NCBI RefSeq assembly: GCF_042310355.1
Contig: NZ_JBHJMR010000005.1
Span: forward strand, 139,678 to 203,677
DNA from: Wenzhouxiangella sp042310355
GTDB lineage: Bacteria; Pseudomonadota; Gammaproteobacteria; Xanthomonadales; Wenzhouxiangellaceae
DNA: 64,000 bases
Direction: 5' to 3'
Below are positions 24,491-33,066 of the stretch, one piece after another (the stretch's first letter is position 1; every line of letters starts with the position of its first letter). The position numbers were made by a program, and so were the translations under genes. The notes below the pieces were generated by a model. The model saw only the letters and a list, made by a program, of their open reading frames with translations, was not told the DNA's origin and made no database searches.

Positions 24491-25215
24491 GCGAGATGCG
24501 CGCGCTCATCGTCGACGACGAGCGGCCGGCGGCCGATCGACTCGCGCGCCTGCTCGAACAACAGCCCTCGGTGCGCAGCTGCGGCATCGTCGACCAGGCC
24601 GAACAGGTGGAGGCGCGCTGCCGCGAGCTGGTCCCCGACGTGGTCTTTCTGGACGTCGAGATGCCGGGCCTCGACGGTGTCGCCATCGCGCGCCGCCTGC
24701 GCAAGCTCGAGTCTGCGCCGGCGGTGATTTTCGTGACCGCTTTCGAGCATTACGCCGTCGACGCATTCGAGTTGGCGGCCGTCGACTACCTGGTCAAGCC
24801 GGTGCGGCCGGAGCGGCTGTCGCGGGCGCTCGAGCGGGCCCGCAATCGCCCGATCGACCCCGGGGCCACGTTGCGCACCCGACTGGGGGATCGCGTACTC
24901 TCGATACCGGTCGTCGATGTCCGTGCCCTGGTGGCCGAGGACAAGTACACCGTTGTCCATTTCGACAAGGGCGAGGCCCTGATCGACGACTCGCTGGTTA
25001 CCCTTGAACAACGTTTCAATCAGCAGTTCATCCGCATTCACCGCAAGGCCCTGATCGCTCGCCGCTACCTGCGCGGCCTGTTCCGCGACGAGCAGGGACA
25101 GGAGCGCGTCGAACTCGACGGCAGCGACTGCCGGCCGCCGGTCAGCCGGCGCAACCTGGCGCTGGTCAGGCAGGTGCTCGATGGCCGGCAACCCTCAGAT
25201 GGAACCGAATCATGA
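24487..25215 (+). CDS. algR: LytTR-type response regulator, AlgR-like
   Basis: This 242-residue regulator has an N-terminal receiver domain (VDDERPAADRLARLL, phospho-acceptor Asp56 in FLDVEMPG, conserved Lys in DYLVKPVR). It is followed by a LytTR DNA-binding domain (VRALVAEDKYTVVHF, RIHRKALI). AlgR in Pseudomonas controls alginate, type IV pili and virulence and also sits before hemC. The GTG at 24487 overlaps the esterase stop; ATG 24496 is an alternative. No AlgZ-type kinase is next to it. Its stop overlaps the hemC start (ATGA). Confidence 0.9.
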   Translation: MSEMRALIVDDERPAADRLARLLEQQPSVRSCGIVDQAEQVEARCRELVPDVVFLDVEMPGLDGVAIARRLRKLESAPAVIFVTAFEHYAVDAFELAAVDYLVKPVRPERLSRALERARNRPIDPGATLRTRLGDRVLSIPVVDVRALVAEDKYTVVHFDKGEALIDDSLVTLEQRFNQQFIRIHRKALIARRYLRGLFRDEQGQERVELDGSDCRPPVSRRNLALVRQVLDGRQPSDGTES

Positions 25216-26126
25216 AGACCCTCAGAATCGCCACCCGAAAGTCGAAGCTTGCACTCTGGCAAACCGAGCATGTAGCGCAGCAGCTGCGCGAGCGCTACCC
25301 CGGTCTGGACGTGACCCTGGTGCCCCTGAGTACGCGCGGTGACGAGGTGCTCGACCGGTCGCTGGCCGAGATCGGCGGCAAGGGCCTGTTCCTCAAGGAA
25401 CTCGAGCGCGCGATCCTGGACGGCGAGGCCGATATCGCCGTGCATTCGCTCAAGGACGTTCCGGCGGAGCCGTCGGCAGATTTCGACCTGGCGGCCTTCC
25501 TGCCGCGAGCGGACTGGCGCGACTGGTGGATCACGCGCGACGGATCGAGCCCGGAACAGCTGCCGGCCGGGTCGAAAGTGGGCACGGCCAGCCTGCGACG
25601 GCAAAGCCAGCTGCTGGCGCGCTGCCCCGGCCTCGAAGTCGTCACCGTGCGCGGCAACGTGCAGACGCGGCTTGCCAAGCTGGACGGTGGGGATGTCGAC
25701 GCCCTGATCCTGGCTGCCGCCGGGCTGCAGCGCCTGCAAATCGATCGCGAACATGTCATGGCACTGGAGCCGCCTTCGTTTCTGCCTTCGGCCGGGCAGG
25801 GCGTGATCGTGGTGCAGTGTCGTGCCGGCGAGTCCGAGACGCGCGAATTGCTGGCGCCACTCAATTGCGCCGATACACTGGCGACGATGCGCGCCGAGCG
25901 CGCCGTGGTTGCCGAACTCGGTGGCGACTGCCGCATGCCCCTGGCGGCGTTCGCGCGCCTGCAAGGCGATCGCATCACGCTGGACGCGCGCCTGGCCAGC
26001 CCCGACGGTCGCGAAGTGCTCGACGCGTCGTTCGAAGGGCCCGCGGGCGAGGCCGCCGAACTGGGTCGAAAGGCGGCGCGAGCGCTCCTTGAGAAGGGAG
26101 GAATGCGAATCCTGTCACAGATTTGA
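25212..26126 (+). CDS. hemC: Hydroxymethylbilane synthase HemC
   Basis: HemC polymerises four porphobilinogen units in haem synthesis. The 304-residue protein begins with the family motif RIATRKSKLALWQTEHV. It shows IGGKGLFLKELE, VHSLKDVPAE, TASLRRQSQLL and the dipyrromethane-cofactor Cys in GGDCRMPLAAFA. The start overlaps the algR stop by 4 bp, so the two are translationally coupled. Confidence 0.98.
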   Translation: MKTLRIATRKSKLALWQTEHVAQQLRERYPGLDVTLVPLSTRGDEVLDRSLAEIGGKGLFLKELERAILDGEADIAVHSLKDVPAEPSADFDLAAFLPRADWRDWWITRDGSSPEQLPAGSKVGTASLRRQSQLLARCPGLEVVTVRGNVQTRLAKLDGGDVDALILAAAGLQRLQIDREHVMALEPPSFLPSAGQGVIVVQCRAGESETRELLAPLNCADTLATMRAERAVVAELGGDCRMPLAAFARLQGDRITLDARLASPDGREVLDASFEGPAGEAAELGRKAARALLEKGGMRILSQI

Positions 26127-26225
26127 AGGCTGCCGTAATTTTTGCGGCGGACAGTCTGGACATCGGGTTTGAAGTGTGTCAGAGTATTTGAAAAGGAGGA
26201 CGACAGGGGTTTAGACGATTTGATT

Positions 26226-26372
26226 TCCGGGCGTCATCCACGGCTCAGTTTGCTGAGGTGCGTCCCCCTACTGCCAACGCCAACACGCAAGCCCCCAGCA
26301 CTTTGGCAAGTTGCGCCAGACGCCCGGATTCTTCTCCTGAGAGCCTGCCCCTTCGGCAGGCTTTCTTTTTTT
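26226..26372 (+). ncRNA. Candidate structured RNA between hemC and hemD, ending in a terminator
   Basis: A perfect 10-bp inverted repeat (TCCGGGCGTC at 26226-26235 and GACGCCCGGA at 26319-26328) encloses an 83-nt region. That region has two further helices: CTCAG/CTGAG at 26244-26248 and 26253-26257 with a 4-nt loop, and TGCCAA/TTGGCA at 26272-26277 and 26303-26308. A strong terminator follows (26342-26372). The compact closed fold suggests a small RNA or a leader controlling hemD. I could not match it to 6S RNA, 4.5S RNA or the riboswitch cores I know. The 271-bp gap otherwise holds no gene. Confidence 0.45.
26342..26372 (+). terminator. Rho-independent terminator upstream of hemD
   Basis: AGCCTGCC (26342-26349) and GGCAGGCT (26355-26362) form an 8-bp perfect stem with a 5-nt loop, followed by TTCTTTTTTT. 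It lies 26 bp before the hemD start, an unexpected place inside an otherwise co-directional hem cluster. This means either that hemC and hemD are separate units or that read-through is regulated. Confidence 0.9.
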
Positions 26373-26397
26373 CGGCTCCCGGCAAGAGACGGTTGTC

Positions 26398-27177
26398 ATG
26401 CCTGAAAAGACCCTGGTGTTGATCACGCGAACGCGTCCGGCGGCCGAGGCGCTGGCCGAGCAGGTCGCCGCCCTCGGCTGTGAGCCCTTCCAGTGCGCGC
26501 CCTTCGAGCTCGAGCCGCCCGAGAACCCGGAGGCCGTGTCCGACGACCTGGCCATGGCCCTGCCCGCCGACCGTGTCATTCTTACCAGTCACGAAGCCGT
26601 GCGGCAGACCGTCGGCCTGGTCGGAACCCGACAGCTCAATCGCGCACTGGTCATCGTGCCGGGGCAGGGAACGGCCTCGATCGCGCGCGATCTGGGCCTC
26701 GACAATGTCATCTATCCCGAGCGCCATGGAACCAGCGAAGCCATGCTGGCGATGCCGGAGTTGCGTGACGTCGAGGGCCTGGAAATATTGATCCTGGCGG
26801 CCGCCGGTGGTCGTAGCCTGATGGGCGAAGTGCTCGAGAAGCGCGGAGCGGTTGTCGAGCGGATCCATGTTTATCGGCGCGTTGCTTGCGAGCTTCCGGA
26901 TGAAACGGCCGGTAGAATCGCCTCTGCCGAGGCGCTGGTGACGCTCGGGGCCAGCCTGGAGGCGGTCACCGGGCTGATCGAGCGCTTGCCGGAGCCGGCG
27001 GCGGACACGATCCGGTCCGCGCCGCTCGTCGTGCCATCGCAGCGCGTGGCCGATCACGCGACCCGAATGGGATTCCGGCATTGCCTGATCGCCACCGGGG
27101 CTTCGGACGAGGCCATGCTGGCCCGGCTTCAGCGCCTGGTCGAGGTTTCGCCTGGTCGAGGTTCAAGGAACCTCTGA
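26398..27177 (+). CDS. hemD: Uroporphyrinogen-III synthase HemD
   Basis: HemD closes and inverts ring D of hydroxymethylbilane to give uroporphyrinogen III. The 259-residue protein has the loosely conserved HemD pattern: LVLITRTRPAAEALAEQVAALG, VILTSHEAVRQ (first domain), YPERHGTSEAML, LILAAAGGRSLMGEVLEKRGAVVERIHVYRR and a final VVPSQRVADHA segment. Identity rests on these and on hemC upstream and hemX/hemY downstream. It begins 26 bp after a terminator. Confidence 0.92.
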   Translation: MPEKTLVLITRTRPAAEALAEQVAALGCEPFQCAPFELEPPENPEAVSDDLAMALPADRVILTSHEAVRQTVGLVGTRQLNRALVIVPGQGTASIARDLGLDNVIYPERHGTSEAMLAMPELRDVEGLEILILAAAGGRSLMGEVLEKRGAVVERIHVYRRVACELPDETAGRIASAEALVTLGASLEAVTGLIERLPEPAADTIRSAPLVVPSQRVADHATRMGFRHCLIATGASDEAMLARLQRLVEVSPGRGSRNL

Positions 27178-27321
27178 ACAACTCTGCGCGGGCGCGAAGG
27201 CCCGGAGCGGGTCAGGAATGTCTCGATGGCACGATTGCCGGAGCGGTTGCAACATCACGTCGGTGATTTGCGTTAATCTCGAAATCGGTTTGCAAGCGGG
27301 TCTTCGATTCCCGACAAGTTG

Positions 27322-28620
27322 ATGAGCGAGCAGAAAGAGCCCCACCAGAACGAAGCGACCGAGCCGGATCACCCGGTTGTTCACGATGACGCCGGAGAGG
27401 ATTCGGCGGCCGTCGGTACTGACTCATCCTCCGGACGCGACAGCCATGACACGTCGACCTCCAACGGCGGCCGACGCGGCGGGAACGGCCTGGCCTGGCT
27501 GGCGCTCCTGCTTGCCTTGGCCGCCGCCGGCCTGTCCGCCTGGCAATGGTGGTTGTCGACCCATAGCGAGGTCGAGGCCGATCCGCTGGCCCCGCGGCTC
27601 GAGGAGCAGGTCGACGCGCTCGAGGAGCAGGCCGACGCGCTCGACGCCCAGTCGCGCCGCACCAGCGAACTCAGCGATCGCCTGGATGCCTTGTCCGGAC
27701 GATTCGGCGAGATCGAAGGGCGCCTGCCCGAGGATGGTTTCGAACCCCAGGCCCTGCGGCGCGCCGACGACGATCTGTCGAGCGCGCAGGCCGATCTCGA
27801 ACAGCGGCAGGCCGATCTGGAGCAGCGGGTGGACGCTCTTTCCCGCCAGCTCGATCAGGCGGTCTCCGCCATGGACTCACAGCTGGAAGAGCTGGGCACG
27901 GTCCGGACCGACCGAATCGACGAGTCGCTGGCCGAAGCGAGTTTCCGGCTGGGCCTGATCGAGGTTGCCGGGCTGTTGCGGCTGGGCCAGTCGCGCGCCG
28001 AGCTGGCGGCCGACTACGATTCGGCCGTGTCCGTCTACCGTCGCGCGCAAGCGCGGCTCGAGTCGATCGACGACAGCCGGGCTCAGCGCCTGCGCCAGTT
28101 GGTCGGGCAGGAACTCGAGGCTCTGCGCTCGATCGAGGCGACCGACTGGTCGGCGCTGGTCGGCGAGCTGGCGGCCCTGGAGGGCGAGACCGGGCAATGG
28201 CCCATGCAGTCTCGGCAAGCGGCCACCGACGAGCCCGAGAGCGATTCCGGTGGCGATGGCGGCGAGGGTGAAGGCGATGGCTGGTGGGCCGAACTGCGGC
28301 GCTCGATGGGCGGCCTGGTTCGCGTCTCGCCGCGCGAGTCCGCGCCGCTGACGCCGGCGGCGGCCGAGAGCGTGCGCGAACGGCTGCGCCTGCACCTGGC
28401 GGCGGCGCAAGTGGCGGCGGCGCGCCGCGATAGTGAAGAGCTGGCGAATCACGCCGCCGCGGCGGTCGAGGTGATCGACGCACATTTCGATTCCGGCAGC
28501 GATTCGGTCAAGGGTGCGCTAGAGACCCTCTCGGCCATGACTTCGGCGGTTTCGCCGCAGTCCCTGCCCGAACTCGGCGACGCCCTGGCCGAGGCCGAAC
28601 GTCGATTGGCGGCATCGTGA
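27322..28620 (+). CDS. hemX: HemX-like membrane protein
   Basis: This 432-residue protein has an acidic, Ser-rich cytoplasmic N-terminus, one membrane helix (LAWLALLLALAAAGLSAWQWW), a coiled-coil stretch of repeated EEQVDALEEQADAL type and a helical periplasmic domain with the VAGLLRLGQSRAELAADYDSA block of the HemX family. It is often annotated as a putative uroporphyrinogen-III methyltransferase, but no methyltransferase motif is present. The exact role is not established. A TTG lies just before the chosen ATG. It overlaps hemY by 4 bp. Confidence 0.9.
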   Translation: MSEQKEPHQNEATEPDHPVVHDDAGEDSAAVGTDSSSGRDSHDTSTSNGGRRGGNGLAWLALLLALAAAGLSAWQWWLSTHSEVEADPLAPRLEEQVDALEEQADALDAQSRRTSELSDRLDALSGRFGEIEGRLPEDGFEPQALRRADDDLSSAQADLEQRQADLEQRVDALSRQLDQAVSAMDSQLEELGTVRTDRIDESLAEASFRLGLIEVAGLLRLGQSRAELAADYDSAVSVYRRAQARLESIDDSRAQRLRQLVGQELEALRSIEATDWSALVGELAALEGETGQWPMQSRQAATDEPESDSGGDGGEGEGDGWWAELRRSMGGLVRVSPRESAPLTPAAAESVRERLRLHLAAAQVAAARRDSEELANHAAAAVEVIDAHFDSGSDSVKGALETLSAMTSAVSPQSLPELGDALAEAERRLAAS

Positions 28621-29810
28621 AGCGTTTGCTGTTCATCCTGCTCGTCGCCCTGGCGCTGGTTGCGACCGCCCTGATCGCGCCGATCCTTGCCGACGATCCG
28701 GGCCATGTTCAGCTCGATATCGGGCCCTGGCGGATCGAAACCTCTGTGCTCGTTCTCGTCGGGGCGGTCATCGCGACCTGGTTCGCGCTTTCCCTTTTAG
28801 TAGCGCTGTTCCGCCTGCCGACGCAGCTCATACGCAAATCGCGCGAGCGTCGTTCGCGTCAACAACTCGAGAAGGGGTTCCTTTGCCTGACCGAGGGCGA
28901 CTGGCAGGGTGCCGAGCGGGCGCTGCAGAAATCCCTGAGGCATCGCGACTCGACGGCCGGCTACCTGGCCGCCGCCCGCGCCGCCCAGGGGCGCGGCGAC
29001 CAGGCCGGCCGCGATCGCTGGCTCGAACATGCCGACAGCCGCTTCGGGCGACGCCATTTCGTGACCGGGCTGGCGCGGGCGCGCCTGCTGGCGGCCGAGG
29101 GCCGGGCCGCGGAGGCGACCGCCGTGCTCGAAAAACTGCACCTGCGCAAGCCTCGCCACCAGGGCGTGCTTCGCCTGTTGCTGGAGAACTACCAGGAGCT
29201 CGGTCGCTGGCGCGACCTGCGATTGCTGACCCCCGCCTTGCGTCGTGCTGGTGTTGTCGACCGCGAGCGTGCTGCCGAGTTGGCCGCCCTGGCCGCACAG
29301 CGCGAACTGGATGCGAGCATCGACATCGATCGCCTCGAGAAGAGCTGGAAGGAACTGCCGCGCAAACTGCATCAGCGACGGGAGCTGGTCGCAGCCTACG
29401 CGCGGCGCGCAGCCGACCTGGGGCGAACCGCCCGGGCTTCCGGCCTGCTCGAGCGCTACCTCGCCAGCGAGCCTGACGATGAATTGCTGGCCCTGTATGC
29501 CGCGGCCGACGACGGCGAGCGCACCCACCGCATCAAGCAGTGCGAAAAATGGCTGCAATCCCACCCCGATCATGTCGGGCTGCAGCAGACCCTGGGATTG
29601 CTCTACCTTGAAGACCGGCAGTATGAACATGCCCGGGATTGCCTCGAGCGCGTGGTCCGCGAGCGCCCCAACAGCCGGGCTTATGCCGCGCTGGGGCGGG
29701 TGCTCGACCGGGCCGGCAAGCTCGAGGCCGCGGCGCAGTGCTACCGCAATGCCCTGCGCCTGCGCGACGGGCGGGGCGCCGAGCCGCTTCCGCCGCCGGC
29801 GGCGAGCTGA
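28617..29810 (+). CDS. hemY: HemY-type TPR membrane protein
   Basis: This 397-residue protein starts at GTG 28617, overlapping the hemX stop. It has two N-terminal membrane helices (LLFILLVALALVATALIAP and TSVLVLVGAVIATWFALSLLVALF) separated by a short periplasmic loop. A series of TPR-like helical pairs follows, including LLYLEDRQYEHARDCLERVV and ALGRVLDRAGKLEAAAQCYRNAL. This is the proteobacterial HemY family, unrelated to the HemY protoporphyrinogen oxidase of Bacillus. It is thought to act as a scaffold in haem synthesis. Confidence 0.93.
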   Translation: MKRLLFILLVALALVATALIAPILADDPGHVQLDIGPWRIETSVLVLVGAVIATWFALSLLVALFRLPTQLIRKSRERRSRQQLEKGFLCLTEGDWQGAERALQKSLRHRDSTAGYLAAARAAQGRGDQAGRDRWLEHADSRFGRRHFVTGLARARLLAAEGRAAEATAVLEKLHLRKPRHQGVLRLLLENYQELGRWRDLRLLTPALRRAGVVDRERAAELAALAAQRELDASIDIDRLEKSWKELPRKLHQRRELVAAYARRAADLGRTARASGLLERYLASEPDDELLALYAAADDGERTHRIKQCEKWLQSHPDHVGLQQTLGLLYLEDRQYEHARDCLERVVRERPNSRAYAALGRVLDRAGKLEAAAQCYRNALRLRDGRGAEPLPPPAAS

Positions 29811-29860
29811 CCACGGGGTTCTGGCTGCTGACTCTACTTGGGGCGTTGGGTGGGTTGGTG

Positions 29861-30590
29861 CCACCGGGCGGTTTGGTGGCCTCGACAAGTCAACTGCGTT
29901 TCGCCCGCCTGCTTCGCAGGCTGATGGCGAGTACCTTTTTCTCCAGAGCAAGAAAAAGGCACCAAAAATTGCTCTTCAAAGTCAAAGTCCAACGCTCGGT
30001 TGCCTCAGGAGCTTGATGACTGTGGGGGCTGGCCCCTTCGGTGAGCGGGCTTCGCGAGGGCCCGGCTGGTCGCGTGGTGGCCTGGATCGTTTCCGAAAGT
30101 GGCCATGGGAGGGATTCCGGGCTTGCGCTCGAAATCGGTTACACCGCGCGCTTTGCGCGCGCCATCTGCGCGGTTGCGGAGAAGCGTAGGATGCGTGGAG
30201 CGAAGCGCAACGCATCGGCCGATGCGTTACGGCCCTACGGGCCTCCACGTATCCTACGCGCCTGGATCGAGCCCCCCCGCGCGCGCAGCGCGCCACCTTC
30301 GAAGCCGAGCCGTTCTCGTGCGGGCTTCGTCCCATTCCTGCCAGTGCCACCGGATCCTCCGACCGAATCTTCGCGAAGCCCGCTCCGCGAAGGGGCCAGC
30401 CCGCACAGCGCGTTAATTCCGAGATAATCGAGCGTGGGACTTTGAATTTGAAAAGCGCTTTTTCGTATCTTTTTTCGCTTTGGAAAAAAGGTACTCGCCG
30501 AAAGCGCCTGCGAAGCAGGCCGGGCGAAACCGCAGTTGACTTGTCGAAGCCACCACACCGCCCGGTGGCGCCAGCCCCGCCAGGACCGGC
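29861..30590. repeat. Large imperfect palindrome made of two inverted copies of a long intergenic repeat
   Basis: The 959-bp gap between the convergent hemY and egtD holds no gene. One repeat copy runs rightward (29861-30062) and one leftward (30349-30578). Both contain CCACCGGGCG, GTGGCCTCGACAAGTCAA-like sequence, GCCTGCTTCGCAGGC, the GCGAGTACCTTTTT/AAAAAGGTAC hairpin, a GTCAAAGTCC-like block and GGGCTGGCCCCTTCG. Their middle is a hairpin (30184-30259) whose core AACGCATCGGCCGATGCGTT (30209-30228) is a perfect palindrome. The hairpin's outer arms GCGTAGGATGCGTGGAG and CTCCACGTATCCTACGC differ at one position. A third copy is at 63736-64000. Confidence 0.85.
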
Positions 30591-30599
30591 GCCCGATCC

Positions 30600-30692
30600 G
30601 CGCGATGCGTGGAGCAAAGCGCGATGCATCAAATCGGACGTCGGACGCGATGCGTTACGGCCTGGCGGCCTTCACGCATCCTACGGGTGCCT
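30600..30692. repeat. Second BOX-like hairpin (GCGATGCGTGGAG...CTTCACGCATCCTACG)
   Basis: This is a degenerate relative of the hairpin at 30184-30259: GATGCGTGGAGCAAAGCGCGATGC, then CGATGCGTTACGGCC, then GGCCTTCACGCATCCTACGG. It follows directly after the leftward long-repeat copy, and the same arrangement is seen in reverse at 63736-63790. GTAGGATGxGTGGAGCGAAGCG-type repeats are widespread in gammaproteobacterial intergenic DNA. Confidence 0.7.
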
Positions 30693-30769
30693 TCCCGGAC
30701 TCCTTACAAACCGTCTGTCGGGGACGCGACCCAATCCTGCGCCTCTCGCGCGCAGCCCGAACGCGGCAA

Positions 30770-31720
30770 TCAGCTCTCGGCGACGAGCCAGTGCATCGAG
30801 AACAGACCGTCGGGATCGAACCAGACCCTCTCCGAGCGCAAGCCGGCCTTTTCGGCCAGGGCCTTGAACGAGGCCTCGGAGTACTTGTGGCTGCTTTCGG
30901 TGTGAATCGACTCACCCCGCTCGAACTCGAAGACGTGATCGGCAAGCGTGATTCTTGTCGGGTAGCGCGCGACGAGGTGCATCTCGATGCGTTCGAGGTT
31001 TTCGTCCCAGCGTGCTTCGTGTGAAAAGGCTTCGGCGTCGATCTCGGCGTCGACTTCGCGCCGCAGGCGCTCGAGCAGGTTGCGGTTGAACGCCGCGGTG
31101 ATACCGCCGGCATCGTCGTAGGCCGCGATCAGGCGCTCGACCGGCTTGATCAGGTCGACGCCGATGAGGACGGCGCCGTCGGGTCCGACGATGCGCCGCA
31201 GGCGGTCGAGGAAGGCGATTGCTTCGTCGTGGTCGAAATTGCTGATGGTGGAACCGGGGAAGTAGACGATCCGCCGCCGGGCCGGCGGGTCGAGGGTCAG
31301 TGCTTCGTCCCCGATGGGATGGGTGTAGTCGGCCTGGACGGGTCGAATCCCGATATCGGGGAAGGCGGCCTCGAGGTCGCGTGTCGACTGGGCCAGGGCG
31401 GCGGCGGAGATCTCGATCGGCGTGTAGGCGCGGGGCGAGTCCAGGCTTGCCAGCAGGCGTCGCGTCTTGATCCCGGCTCCCGAACCCAGTTCGATGATGT
31501 GCGCCCGAGGCCCGATCAGTGCCGCAAAGTCGCCGGTATGGGCCTTGTGCAGGGCCAGGTCCGCCCGGGTGACGTAATACTCCGGCGTTTCGCAGATGCG
31601 CTCGAACAGCTCGGAACCGCGGCTATCGTAGAGGTACTTGCAGGGGATCGTGCGCGGAGCTGCCGAAAGGCCGTCGATGACATCGCGGAGAAAGCCTGGC
31701 GCCGGCATGGGCTCGCTCAT
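30770..31720 (-). CDS. egtD: L-histidine N-alpha-methyltransferase EgtD
   Basis: EgtD trimethylates histidine to hercynine, the first step of ergothioneine synthesis. The 316-residue protein has the family start PRTIPCKYLYDSRGSELFERICETPEYYVTRAD. It then has the SAM-binding IIELGSGAGIKTRRLL, IVYFPGSTISNFDHDEA and the C-terminal SIHTESSHKYSEASFKALAEKAG and WFDPDGLFSMHWLV blocks. It overlaps egtB by 4 bp (ATGA) and is the last gene of the pilS-pilR-egtB-egtD run. Confidence 0.96.
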   Translation of the reverse strand: MSEPMPAPGFLRDVIDGLSAAPRTIPCKYLYDSRGSELFERICETPEYYVTRADLALHKAHTGDFAALIGPRAHIIELGSGAGIKTRRLLASLDSPRAYTPIEISAAALAQSTRDLEAAFPDIGIRPVQADYTHPIGDEALTLDPPARRRIVYFPGSTISNFDHDEAIAFLDRLRRIVGPDGAVLIGVDLIKPVERLIAAYDDAGGITAAFNRNLLERLRREVDAEIDAEAFSHEARWDENLERIEMHLVARYPTRITLADHVFEFERGESIHTESSHKYSEASFKALAEKAGLRSERVWFDPDGLFSMHWLVAES

Positions 31721-33066
31721 TGATCGCGGGCCAGGCGAATGCCGCTGAACTGCCAGCGGTCGGGCGGATAGAAGAAGTTCCGGTAGGTGGCGCGAACATG
31801 GGCACGGGGTGTGGCGCAGCTGCCGCCGCGCAGGACCATCTGGTTGGCCATGAACTTTCCGTTGTACTCGCCGACCGCGCCCGGCAGCGGCTTGTAGCCG
31901 GGGTAGGGGGCGTAACTCGACGTGGTCCATTCCCAGACGTCGCCGAACAGGCTCGACGTCGCGCCCGGCGCTGACGGCGCGGCGGCGCCGGGATGAAAGC
32001 GACCGGTTTCGGCGAAGTGGCCGTGGACGTCGTCGAGCTGTCCGGCTGCCACTTCCCATTCGGCTTCGGTCGGCAGCCTGGCGCCGGCCCACTGGGCAAA
32101 AGCCCAGGCCTCGTAGAAGCTCACGTGGGCCAGCGTCTCGCGCGGGTCCAGCGGCCGCGCTCCGCCCAGGGTGTAGAGCCACCAGCTGCCGTCGTCGCGG
32201 CGGTGCCAGTACATGGGCGAACGGATCCCGGTCTCCCTGACCCAGGCCCATCCGTCCGACAGCCACAGATCGGGGTTGTCGTATCCGCCGTCGTCCATGA
32301 AAGCCAGGTATTCGCCACAGGTGACCGGGCGGGAAGCCAGTTCGAAGGCTTCGACGACCTCGCGATGCCTCGGTAATTCGTTGTCGAAGCAGTAGCGGCC
32401 GTCGTCTTCGGCGCCGATGGCGGCGATGCGCTCGGCGAAGGGCAACCATCGTAGGGATGCCGTTTCGTCGCTCGAGACGCCGGGTTCATCACACCAGGCG
32501 GGGTAGAGCGGGTTGCGGGCGAAGGCGTGCTTGATGTCGGTGGCAATCAGCTCCTGGTGCTGCTGCTCGTGATTGAGGCCCAGCCGGACGATGGCGGCCA
32601 GCTGAGCGAACTCCGACTCGGGCGAGTCCGCGATCAACGCCAGGATCGCGGCATCGACTGCGCGGCGGTAGTCACCGACTTCGCCGGCGTCGGGGCGGGA
32701 GATCAGGCTGCGCTCGGCGCGCGGATACTGCTCGCCCACGCCGTTGTAGTAGGAGTTGAAGAGGAAATTCCAGCGCGGATCGATTTCGCGCCATTGTCGA
32801 TCGTGCGGCTTGAGCACGAAAGTCTCGAAAAACCAGGTGGTGTGCGCCCGGTGCCATTTGACCGGGCTGGCGCAGGGAGCCGGCTGCAGATTCTGGTCTT
32901 CGGGCGAGAGGGAACTGGCCAGCGCGTCGGTCGATTCGCGAACCCGTCGGTAGTCTTGCGCGATCAGGTCGCGGTCGGTTTCGGCCAGGTCGAGGGTATT
33001 GCACAACGGCGCCGCGTCCGCGCGGGGCGCGGGGCCGCTGCGGGCTTGCGTTGCTGCCGTGGCCAT
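31717..33066 (-). CDS. egtB: Ergothioneine biosynthesis protein EgtB (sulfoxide synthase type)
   Basis: This non-haem iron enzyme (449 residues) attaches a sulfur donor to hercynine. The N-terminal DinB-like domain supplies iron ligands: a His in KWHRAHTTWFFETFVL and the HxxxH of LNHEQQHQELIATD. The C-terminal FGE/sulfatase-like domain has RLPTEAEWEVAAG, FGDVWEWTTSSYAPYPG and MVLRGGSCATPRAHVRATYRNFF. With egtD next door the product is probably ergothioneine; ovothiol-type or Cys- versus gamma-Glu-Cys preference cannot be told from sequence by eye. Its start codon shares one base with the pilR stop (TGATG). Confidence 0.95.
   Translation of the reverse strand: MATAATQARSGPAPRADAAPLCNTLDLAETDRDLIAQDYRRVRESTDALASSLSPEDQNLQPAPCASPVKWHRAHTTWFFETFVLKPHDRQWREIDPRWNFLFNSYYNGVGEQYPRAERSLISRPDAGEVGDYRRAVDAAILALIADSPESEFAQLAAIVRLGLNHEQQHQELIATDIKHAFARNPLYPAWCDEPGVSSDETASLRWLPFAERIAAIGAEDDGRYCFDNELPRHREVVEAFELASRPVTCGEYLAFMDDGGYDNPDLWLSDGWAWVRETGIRSPMYWHRRDDGSWWLYTLGGARPLDPRETLAHVSFYEAWAFAQWAGARLPTEAEWEVAAGQLDDVHGHFAETGRFHPGAAAPSAPGATSSLFGDVWEWTTSSYAPYPGYKPLPGAVGEYNGKFMANQMVLRGGSCATPRAHVRATYRNFFYPPDRWQFSGIRLARDQ

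Noticed and set aside
26226..26372. 6S RNA, 4.5S RNA or a known riboswitch upstream of hemD
   Set aside because: It lacks the SRP RNA tetraloop/asymmetric loop sequence, the 6S closing and bubble sequences, and cores of the cobalamin, TPP, glycine and glutamine riboswitches as I know them. It is kept only as an unassigned structured RNA.
27319..28620. Uroporphyrinogen-III C-methyltransferase activity for HemX
   Set aside because: The protein has a membrane anchor and coiled coil but none of the SAM-binding motifs of CobA/CysG enzymes.
29861..30590. Insertion sequence or transposon remnant
   Set aside because: No transposase fragment is readable in any frame and there is no clear target-site duplication; the copies look like non-coding repeats.
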